Shown here piece after piece: positions 1 to 6,413 of a DNA stretch of 14,491 nt (positions are counted from its first letter, which is position 1; every line of letters begins with the position of its first letter). The notes below the pieces were generated by a model. That model was not told the origin of the DNA. It did not search any database and saw only the letters and a list, made by a program, of their open reading frames with translations. The position numbers were made by a program, and so were the translations under genes. The stretch comes from Legionellaceae bacterium (GTDB taxonomy: Bacteria; Pseudomonadota; Gammaproteobacteria; Legionellales; Legionellaceae): contig CANNJG010000030.1 of the NCBI GenBank assembly GCA_947504795.1, positions 1 through 14,491 on the forward strand. Direction: 5' to 3'.

Positions 1-1
1 G

Positions 2-3000
2 AATGATTACCTTGCTGTTCGACAGGCCGCTCGAGGTGGACATCAGTCAGTCATGCCCTATCTTGTTGCATTGGATCCGCAGAAGCTCATACAGTACCAG
101 CTGACACCAACACTCATTAATCACCATGAATTTCTCAAAGCGGTTGAGTACGTCAGTGAACATCATTTTAATACGCCCTATTCCATCACACCCATGGCTG
201 ATCGATGGTTCAGTCAATTAGCGATGATTGAAATGGAGGATGGAGTGATGATTAATTTATCCGGCGAAACGGCACAGCAATATATGGATATTAGCATTGA
301 TGACCATATTTTTTTAAAAGAGCAGATTGATCTCGTGATGAAATTTCATGCGGACCACCTAAAAGCAAAATTATTAGGGGAGGAGCGCTCATTAGGAGAC
401 GAAAAAAGTCTTGCATTCGATGAATCAAAATGGATAGAATTTAATCGGTGTAAAAAGCAAGCAAAGGTCTGGTACGATCAGATAGTGGAGAAGGGTAAAT
501 CTACTCTCAACACAGCGCGTCTAGAGTTAAATACCGGTAGTAAAATGAAAGCCATTATCTATCGTCCCAATCATGGTTTGACTCATTCTGTTCGAGTGAG
601 CTATTTTATTACGACGCTTCATGCCTATGCGAAAGAGCATGGTGTTGAAAATATGAACTTAACCGAGGCTCATCTTGAAACGCTACAAACCATGATGTTA
701 TTTTCTGTGGTGGGGCGACAAGATGAAACAGGCTTTAAAGATACCAGCGGATCTAATCGCTTTGCGCTGGCCACTTATCAAAAATTTCGTGCTACGTCCG
801 GTAAGGAGTATCTCAAATACGCTAAAGAATATAGAAAAAATCAGTATGATGATTCTATCGAAACCATTTATCGTGACGCTATTGTTGTGGAGCTCATGGG
901 TTACCAGAATATTGAGGAGGTGATATTTTCTCGAGAAGAACCGATTGAAATATTCATTGATTACGTGATCGCAAAAAGACAGAATCGAGTGAACCGTGAA
1001 GAAGCACTAGTTTTAATTCAGGGCGGTGACTACACACTGAACGAATTGTTTCCTCTTGGTGAAGTTAGAACATTAGCCGACAGTCAGCTTGCTCTGACGG
1101 AGCTAGCACATGCTATTGATTTAATACGTTGCTATCCCTTAGGCCTCAGTACAAGTACGTTTGACTGTTTTCTAAATCGAGCTCATTTTTATGATTTTAC
1201 AGATGATCCAGATCCAACAAAATTGGAATCTTTTTATGCATTAATGCGTTATGTATTTGATACACTCGCATGCACGGGTCAAAAAACAATGTTTGGTTTG
1301 TTATCAACAGAAGAATTTAAAGCACAACGCGAGGATTGCTTAAAAAAAGTCAAACATATTGCTGATGCTTGTAAAAATAATCCTAATTTAAATCGTAACG
1401 CAGAGATAGGTAAAGTAATTATACAGTGTTTGACAGCTGATGGTGATAAACGGAAAGCATTACCCTATGATCGCAGTATGTTTGATTTTCAGCATAGCGT
1501 TGGCCTCCAAGAGGGTTCTTATCGTATCGATCATCATCAAAATGCATTAAAGCTTATCAATTCTCTGCACACCCTCAACCCTATATCAGGAGTTATGAAT
1601 AGCGACAAATTACCTATTATCTCGCGCGTCGAACAGGATAGTACTCAAGACAAAGTAACACTTTTCTTTGATGATGCTAAACAGATGACACACTTTATGA
1701 CAACCTATGCTTTGTTCTTTAAAGAGGAGCCTGTGCATAACGATCAGGCTGTTCATTCTGTGATAGTTACAAAAGCACATTACAAACAACTGCTGCAGGA
1801 TCAGCTGATTCAGTTCAAGCAAGTTGAAGTACCTAAAGCCATCCAAAGAGAGGCGCTTTTGATTGAAGACAATGGTCGTGTTGATGCGATTAATTTAATC
1901 ACTAACCATAAGGCTTTGGGGAGATTAGTATCGACTATGGCACTCAACGGTGAAAATCACCCTGATTATCAGTACCTTTTTCGTGCGCTGGAAGATCCAG
2001 TGCATGAGCGATATCCTGTCAAAGCGAAGACTTACCTCTCTCGCCCTATAGATCGTAGACAGTATTCAGATCCGAGAAATGGACGCGTATATCAGCGCAT
2101 GCTGGCAGACACCTTTGAACCCGAGTTACGCTTTCAAGAGCCGATTGTGAAACCAAGTCGATTTTCAGATAAGACAGGAGCGGAGTGGCGTTTGGGTCTC
2201 CGAGGAAGAGCAAAAAATACCATTTACACAAAAAAAATGGCCCATTCATTGTTACATCCGAACGCGGGCATAGCCCCATTTTTAGGGCAGCTTGACCGGC
2301 AAAGCAAGTATTTTCCCATAGGCGTCCTTTCTACTATTGATCAGATTGATTTGAAAAGTGAACGTTATATTTGGCCGCGAAACATGGTGACTGCGAATCA
2401 AGTTTGGATTCGAGACTCATCCAAGGTTCAGGAAGCCATCGAGACACTTTTCCAGCAACTGACCACGTCGTCACCCGATGATAGTGCCAGCTTATTAGTC
2501 GACCACTTAAGAACGACGTGTGAGAGAATCACAACGAAATTGGATAATGCCTACTATCGTCCAACGGATGCCAACTTAACCCAGTTAAGAGAACTGCTTA
2601 GAGCAGAATACAAGGCATGCAGTCTGCGCCTAAAAAACGACCCAAAAGAATGTCAAATGATGCAGGCTATATATAAAACCCTCGCGAGCCGTATTAAGGC
2701 AGAAAGAGAAAATCCTAAATACGCTATTTCTATTGCGGCATTAAGACAACAAGATAGCGGAGTGGATTATAATGAACTACTCGTTTCTAATACAAAAGGG
2801 GCGGTACGTGCGCTGTATACCAGCCAAGTTTCGTTATTTTATCGTTTAAATTTGGCGTTGCATGCCCTGAAGATTAAAGCGCAATATCACTATGATGTGC
2901 CTTTGTTAGTACCTAGTAACGATAAGCCTCCATTGCAGCATTACACGGAAGCACTTATTGAGGCCGATCTGCGAGCAGCCTACCAAGCGCTGTGTGTTGA

Positions 3001-3607
3001 TACCTTCCCCTACGATGAGTCCTTATTCCCTGTTTACGCGTATGATGAGCTAGGTAAACTTAAACGTACAGCCAAAGGTGGGCCCGTTACTCAAAAGAAT
3101 GAGCTTGGACAAGAGACCTCTGTGCCTAAAAACTTAGACTATCAACGCAACACGTTAATTGAATTATTTCAACTGGGAGCCCCGGAATTAACAAAGCTTG
3201 AACAATTGAGAGATAGTATCGAGGAGGATATTGTTCTCTCAATTGTAAAGAAGATGAATGTACTTGGGGGCCTTCAGCGCGAGGAAAAATTAATGAAAGA
3301 TGTTTTTTCGGGCAATGATCCTACTGCGAAAGAAAAATTTTTCTTACGCACTGCCTCACTTGGCCATCTGTTACTCATGCAAAAGATATTAGTGCAAGAG
3401 GGCTTTAGTGTTTCTGATAATTTGTTGGATAAAGGTATTCAATTTGCTATCAACAATGTTCATCCAGCATTAGTAGATTATTTACGGACTAAAAAGACAA
3501 ACCATCCTGCTCCTGTGCAAACGACTACATTACGGCAACATAGCATTTTTTTGGAGCCAGTCCTTCCTGTTGGAGACGGAGCAGACTTAATTGCCCTGGA
3601 ACTCTAG
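2..3607 (+). CDS. Large SidE-type phosphodiesterase-domain protein with ankyrin-like ends, putative secreted effector (5' partial)
   Basis: The frame is open from base 2, so the ATG at 53 is probably internal and the true N-terminus lies outside the window. Numbering here is from that ATG. Codons before it plus the first 15 residues read like an ankyrin helix pair (QAARGGHQSVMPYLV). Residues about 165-360 carry the signature of the SidE phosphodiesterase domain: RPNHGLTH (H174, H178), GRQDE (E225) and ELAHAIDLIRCYP (H353). These correspond in order to the His-Glu-His catalytic residues of SdeA, which handle ADP-ribosylated ubiquitin. I see no N-terminal deubiquitinase domain in the visible part and no clear R-S-ExE mono-ADP-ribosyltransferase motif after the phosphodiesterase, so it resembles PDE-only relatives such as DupA/DupB more than SdeA. 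Residues about 540-1100 are helical and unrecognised. Residues about 1105-1150 again look ankyrin-like. A secreted effector role is inferred from the family and from the neighbouring genes. Domain call fairly sure, function not. Confidence 0.75.
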   Translation, partial: NDYLAVRQAARGGHQSVMPYLVALDPQKLIQYQLTPTLINHHEFLKAVEYVSEHHFNTPYSITPMADRWFSQLAMIEMEDGVMINLSGETAQQYMDISIDDHIFLKEQIDLVMKFHADHLKAKLLGEERSLGDEKSLAFDESKWIEFNRCKKQAKVWYDQIVEKGKSTLNTARLELNTGSKMKAIIYRPNHGLTHSVRVSYFITTLHAYAKEHGVENMNLTEAHLETLQTMMLFSVVGRQDETGFKDTSGSNRFALATYQKFRATSGKEYLKYAKEYRKNQYDDSIETIYRDAIVVELMGYQNIEEVIFSREEPIEIFIDYVIAKRQNRVNREEALVLIQGGDYTLNELFPLGEVRTLADSQLALTELAHAIDLIRCYPLGLSTSTFDCFLNRAHFYDFTDDPDPTKLESFYALMRYVFDTLACTGQKTMFGLLSTEEFKAQREDCLKKVKHIADACKNNPNLNRNAEIGKVIIQCLTADGDKRKALPYDRSMFDFQHSVGLQEGSYRIDHHQNALKLINSLHTLNPISGVMNSDKLPIISRVEQDSTQDKVTLFFDDAKQMTHFMTTYALFFKEEPVHNDQAVHSVIVTKAHYKQLLQDQLIQFKQVEVPKAIQREALLIEDNGRVDAINLITNHKALGRLVSTMALNGENHPDYQYLFRALEDPVHERYPVKAKTYLSRPIDRRQYSDPRNGRVYQRMLADTFEPELRFQEPIVKPSRFSDKTGAEWRLGLRGRAKNTIYTKKMAHSLLHPNAGIAPFLGQLDRQSKYFPIGVLSTIDQIDLKSERYIWPRNMVTANQVWIRDSSKVQEAIETLFQQLTTSSPDDSASLLVDHLRTTCERITTKLDNAYYRPTDANLTQLRELLRAEYKACSLRLKNDPKECQMMQAIYKTLASRIKAERENPKYAISIAALRQQDSGVDYNELLVSNTKGAVRALYTSQVSLFYRLNLALHALKIKAQYHYDVPLLVPSNDKPPLQHYTEALIEADLRAAYQALCVDTFPYDESLFPVYAYDELGKLKRTAKGGPVTQKNELGQETSVPKNLDYQRNTLIELFQLGAPELTKLEQLRDSIEEDIVLSIVKKMNVLGGLQREEKLMKDVFSGNDPTAKEKFFLRTASLGHLLLMQKILVQEGFSVSDNLLDKGIQFAINNVHPALVDYLRTKKTNHPAPVQTTTLRQHSIFLEPVLPVGDGADLIALEL

Positions 3608-3612
3608 CGAGC

Positions 3613-3641
3613 CGAGCATTTTCTGATATCGAAAGTGCTCG
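3613..3641. terminator. Hairpin between convergent genes, possible bidirectional terminator
   Basis: An 11-bp stem (cgagcattttc pairing with gaaagtgctcg, one G-U pair) closes a 7-nt loop six bases after the stop codon of the upstream gene. There is no strong T-tract on either strand, so termination efficiency is uncertain. Its place between two convergent genes supports the role. Confidence 0.5.
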
Positions 3642-3677
3642 CATAAGACACAAAAATATTTTCACCCGTATCTATAG

Positions 3678-4646
3678 TTAGCCTCGGGTGTGTGTCGCTG
3701 CTTGAAAGATGTACGGGTGTAACTTGTCCTTTAATTGCTGAGCGTCATTCATTCTCACTTTATATAACTGGTGCAGAGCGAGCAAAGCCTCTGTCGCATA
3801 TTCGTTGAAAATGTCGCCATTCCAATCACTACCCTCCGCACGCCCCTTTGCCCTAATTAAACTAAATTTGGACCCAAAACCAGAATCAAGAGAAGACCCA
3901 GAGAATAAATGAGACCACGCTCCAGAATGAGGCGACTCTTCAGAGATCCAGTTATAAAACCGGTCACAGCGCTTAAACTCCTGCGCTTTAAAATCGGGTA
4001 GCGGCTGAAACGCTGTATCCGGGTCACAATAATGTTGAAGTCCATTAGCAGGCATCCATCTCTGTGCTTTAGCCACCGTATTCATCCATATTGCAGCGTC
4101 TCTGTCCTCGCATTTATCGTCTCGGTCTCTTATATATTTTTGTAGCGCATCAATGACCCCAAAATCATAATGACTATCGCAATAATGTATGGTTTCACTG
4201 TTAGGAGACATGTCGGGCGCTTCATAGTGTATGCCTTGTTCCATTGCGTCAAATTGCTTGAGCAGCTCTTTTCTAAGCGCGGCGCCTTCTTTGCCAGCAG
4301 GCACACACAAGAGCATCATTTGTCCCATGTAACGTGTATCTAATGCCCATAACATACACTGCCATGCTGAAACATCATGAAACGTACGACCTGAATAGTC
4401 CGTAACGAGTCCTTTTTTAATCAACAAATCCGGCTGTCTTAACAACATGTCTTTTGCTGCATTCTGATTCCCACGAACCACGTGCTGTAGCAATTTTTCT
4501 ACAACACGCACGATAAGCAAGGGCTTAAATAATTGACAGTTGCTTTTTGAAGCTCTCGCTATAGCAGAGAGTTCTTTCACAGCTAAAGAGGTGGAAATCT
4601 TCGATTCTTGACCTTCAGGAAGTAGTTTGAATAGGTCTTTTGTCAT
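3678..4646 (-). CDS. Putative effector-like protein with ankyrin-like VTDYSGRTF motif
   Basis: This is a 322-residue protein of unknown function. No signal peptide or membrane segment is visible. Residues about 48-100 contain a helix-turn-helix pair of ankyrin type (VVEKLLQHVVRGNQNAAKDMLL), then LIKKGLVTDYSGRTF and a second helical stretch (AWQCMLWALDTRYM). From memory, this arrangement recurs in uncharacterised proteins of Legionella and related intracellular bacteria; I could not check that here. The remainder is mixed charged helix with several Trp, His and Cys residues and no catalytic motif I recognise. The start ATG is supported by AGGTGA just upstream and by a promoter at 4711-4739. 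It converges on the large phosphodiesterase gene and is bordered by insertion-sequence debris, which suits accessory, possibly secreted, gene content. Being a real gene is likely; an effector role is inference. Confidence 0.7.
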   Translation of the reverse strand: MTKDLFKLLPEGQESKISTSLAVKELSAIARASKSNCQLFKPLLIVRVVEKLLQHVVRGNQNAAKDMLLRQPDLLIKKGLVTDYSGRTFHDVSAWQCMLWALDTRYMGQMMLLCVPAGKEGAALRKELLKQFDAMEQGIHYEAPDMSPNSETIHYCDSHYDFGVIDALQKYIRDRDDKCEDRDAAIWMNTVAKAQRWMPANGLQHYCDPDTAFQPLPDFKAQEFKRCDRFYNWISEESPHSGAWSHLFSGSSLDSGFGSKFSLIRAKGRAEGSDWNGDIFNEYATEALLALHQLYKVRMNDAQQLKDKLHPYIFQAATHTRG

Positions 4647-4710
4647 AGGATCACCTGTCTGTGGCTAATTGTTAAAAAGACAAAAAAATTATAATTTGTT
4701 TTTAAGTTTC

Positions 4711-4739
4711 ACTATATTATCTTGAGCCAAATCAGTAAA
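4711..4739 (-). promoter_or_regulatory. Sigma-70-like promoter for the 322-residue gene
   Basis: On the minus strand TTTACT (-35, bases 4734-4739) and TATAGT (-10, bases 4711-4716) are separated by exactly 17 nt, about 65 nt upstream of the ATG at 4646. The -10 matches consensus at 5 of 6 positions and the -35 at 4 of 6. Confidence 0.55.
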
Positions 4740-4770
4740 CCTACTAATTTTATCTAATGGTTCATTATCT

Positions 4771-5557
4771 GGTTTTGTCGCAAATTTTTTACCAAACATA
4801 AAACGAAGTTATTTTGGACGAAATCATGCAGCGAGTCCATAGAATTGCTCAAAAATAGTTTGATTGTCAGACTGGCTATGCTGCTCTTTTCTAAGCTTGT
4901 GGTGTAGCTCAATTCCTGCCAGGGTCGCTTCTGCTGCATAAAATGCTTTAAAGCCCTTCATGGGTTTGGTGATTTTTTTGATAAATCGATGGTCTTGCTC
5001 AACGATGTTGTTGAGATATTTGATTTGTCTCACGGTAAGCTGAATGAACAGCCCGCCCATCATAAAAAGCAGTGCCAGCTTTAAATTAATCGTATCGATT
5101 CCAGCTTTGTTTGCCCCACTTTTATCCATGGTTACTTTTTCTGAAAAACCATTGGAACCAATCGCTTTTTCAAAAAACGCGCGTGCTGCAGGCTCATCAC
5201 GCTTTTCAGATATCATGAAATCAACAGTTTTCGCTTCCTTATCTACTGCACGATATAAGTAAACCCATTTTCCTCTAACCTTAATATGGGTCTCATCCAT
5301 TCGCCACGAAAGCCCAATAGGTCGTTTGTGCCGCTTGCGAAATGTTGCTTCCAATTGGGGCGAATAGAAAATGACCCAACGATTGATCGTGGAGTTATCT
5401 ACCTTTAGACCACGCTCTAACGCTAATTCTTCAATATCTCGGTAACTCAATGAGCAAGCTACGTACAGCAATTCCCGCTATTAAAAAATCTCTAGTAAAA
5501 TAGGGGGTTTTGGGTGCATTTGAAAAAAAGATTTCGTATTCTATGCGCAACAGTTCA
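4771..5557 (-). mobile_element. IS6-family insertion sequence, decayed
   Basis: The element is defined by its transposase and by imperfect terminal repeats. The end beyond the transposase stop reads GGTTTTGTCGCAAA (4771-4784), matching 11 of 14 positions of the IS6-family end GGCTCTGTTGCAAA. The other end, read on the minus strand from 5557, is TGAACTGTTGCGCA, with the core CTGTTGC intact but the outermost bases diverged. The 8-bp flanks (4763-4770 and 5558-5565) do not match, so no target duplication is seen. The boundary at 5557 is approximate. Confidence 0.6.
4824..5550 (-). pseudogene. IS6-family DDE transposase, frameshifted near the N-terminus
   Basis: The main open part runs from a TTG at 5471 to the stop at 4824 (215 codons). 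It holds the whole catalytic domain: W-R-M-D-E-T with D59, T-M-D-K-S-G with D116, and N-N-I-V-E-Q-D-H with E158, followed by the IS6-typical KKITKPMKGFKAFY and GIELHHKLRK stretches. The N-terminal segment lies in another frame (5523 down to about 5461), reading SNAPKTPYFTRDFLIAGIAVR, and should join directly to CSLSYRDIEE. Removing four bases (about 5457-5460, agct) restores one continuous reading, so the gene was probably inactivated by a short insertion. No ATG is visible in the N-terminal frame. The family call is sure; loss of function is likely rather than proven. Confidence 0.8.
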
Positions 5558-6022
5558 GTAAGAACGCCGTCTCCCATTGCCATCCTTTTCATAGGCACCC
5601 TGTAAAGAAAAACTGGTTGTATCCAGATGACTCCGGGGGCCGAGTAGGCCTTGTTCTAGGGCTACATCAAACGCTAACTCACCATATAATTTGCTTGAGC
5701 CATAATCCGAAATCTCATCTAATGCTTTACCTAATGCGTGATCATCAAAATCTGCCGCACACACCTTTTCCTCAAACAAAAATTCAATCGCCTTGTTTTG
5801 AAAAAACTGTGGGGTTAAATACAAGCGACGATTGGTGAAGCCTAGCCCATTGATTATCATTGCAACAACCGCTAAACCAGGCTGAATCTTACGCCGCGGG
5901 TCCTTGCTGCCTATGCGACGATTAATCTTATCTGCTATTCCTAAATCTCTGCTCACTGCGGCCGCTAACCCATGATGGTCTATTCCTTCCGTAGTCAGCT
6001 CTTTCGTTCTAACCAATTGCAT
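5555..6022 (-). pseudogene. IS1634-like (IS4 superfamily) transposase, truncated by the IS6 element
   Basis: The gene starts with ATG at 6022 behind an AAGGA-type ribosome site and encodes 155 residues, about a quarter to a third of the family's usual length. The N-terminus (IDHHGLAAAVSRDLGIADKI, then NGLGFTNRRLYLTPQFF) matches the DUF4277-type domain of IS1634-like transposases. The family's first catalytic aspartate is present in HLDTTSFSLQG (D134). The reading then breaks at RRRSY and stops at 5555-5557, inside the terminal repeat of the IS6 element. The remaining catalytic residues are absent from the window, so the rest of the element was lost beyond the insertion point. It is non-functional. 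Confidence 0.8.
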
Positions 6023-6101
6023 CCTGCATTCCTTGTTTTAAAAAAATTCAAAGATATCATTTATATGACTAATTCACCAGTGCGCTAAATTTTTCGCGGG
6101 A

Positions 6102-6188
6102 ATGTCGGTCGTTAAAAGCAATACTGGGCGTCAGCGTGTGAATATTAATGGCGCATTAGATTTAGAAACACACGCTATGATTACGCGA
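6102..6188 (+). pseudogene. IS630-type transposase fragment
   Basis: The plus-strand frame beginning at 6102 reads GMSVVKSNTGRQRVNINGAL followed by DLETHAMITR. This is characteristic of the middle of IS630-family transposases, where a (S)xTGRxRxNINGAxxLxTH segment lies between the first and second catalytic aspartates. There are no flanking catalytic residues, and the frame stops shortly after. It is about 30 codons of a gene that would normally exceed 300. Confidence 0.6.
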
Positions 6189-6193
6189 AAATC

Positions 6194-6283
6194 ATGGCTA
6201 AAAGTGTTGATTATCATGATTAATTGATTAAATCGTTAAAAGATCCCCAAGAAGCATCGGGCTATTTAAGTGCTGATCAATAG
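6194..6283 (+). pseudogene. Relic of a HigA/HI1420-type addiction-module antitoxin
   Basis: From ATG at 6194 the reading is MAKSVDYHD, an in-frame TAA, LIKSLKDPQEASGYLSADQ, then TAG. The family's N-terminus reads typically as YHExLIxSLKDPxEAAAYLxAAL, so the match is close and the TAA most simply replaces a Tyr codon (TAT or TAC). The DNA-binding helix-turn-helix half is missing, and no toxin partner is seen upstream, where the IS630 fragment now lies. It is too short and broken to function. The identification rests on about 28 recognisable residues. Confidence 0.55.
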
Positions 6284-6309
6284 CTGACGGACTACTTTTT
6301 TCTCACGCT

Positions 6310-6400
6310 GCGTCCCGCTGCTTGTCAGCGGGATCCAGTTTTTTTGTCAACATCGCCGGATCCCGTGCATAAAGCACGAGACCTAGGCAGCAGAGTATGC
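6310..6400. repeat. Palindromic intergenic repeat with two hairpins
   Basis: Hairpin one has stem cccgctg/cagcggg around cttgt (6314-6332) and is followed by seven T residues (6339-6345), so it would work as a plus-strand terminator. Hairpin two has stem cccgtgc/gcacgag around ataaa (6362-6380, one mismatch). The two are themselves linked by inverted arms gggatcc (6330-6336) and ggatccc (6358-6364), so the unit can also fold as one cruciform. This layout is typical of small dispersed palindromic elements in bacterial genomes. It lies immediately downstream of hmgA and could also serve as that gene's terminator region. Confidence 0.6.
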
Positions 6401-6413
6401 AGCTGAATAATTT

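Larger units (their letters stand above)
6023..6413. other. Gene-poor stretch of degraded mobile and addiction sequences
   Basis: No intact gene is visible in these 391 bases. They contain the leader side of the truncated IS1634-like transposase, a short IS630-type fragment, an antitoxin relic and a palindromic repeat, each listed separately. It behaves as a sink for insertion and decay between the effector-like island and hmgA. Confidence 0.7.

Noticed and set aside
53..3607. Taking ATG 53 as the true start of the large gene
   Set aside because: The same frame is open from base 2 and reads as ankyrin-like sequence, and no ribosome site precedes base 53.
53..3607. Calling the large protein a complete SidE ubiquitin ligase
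   Set aside because: No R-S-ExE ADP-ribosyltransferase motif or deubiquitinase domain could be seen in the visible part; the EME near residue 60 lies before the phosphodiesterase and lacks the context.
3663..3690. Second hairpin (cacccg/cgggtg) as a terminator of the 322-residue gene
   Set aside because: The stem is 6 bp with a 16-nt loop, lies partly in the coding region, and has no T-tract.
4754..4939. Small minus-strand gene near the IS6 end
   Set aside because: It overlaps the transposase C-terminus in another frame and spans the terminal repeat, so it is a chance open frame.
5044..5262. Plus-strand open frame inside the IS6 transposase
   Set aside because: It is antisense to conserved transposase sequence and has no family resemblance.
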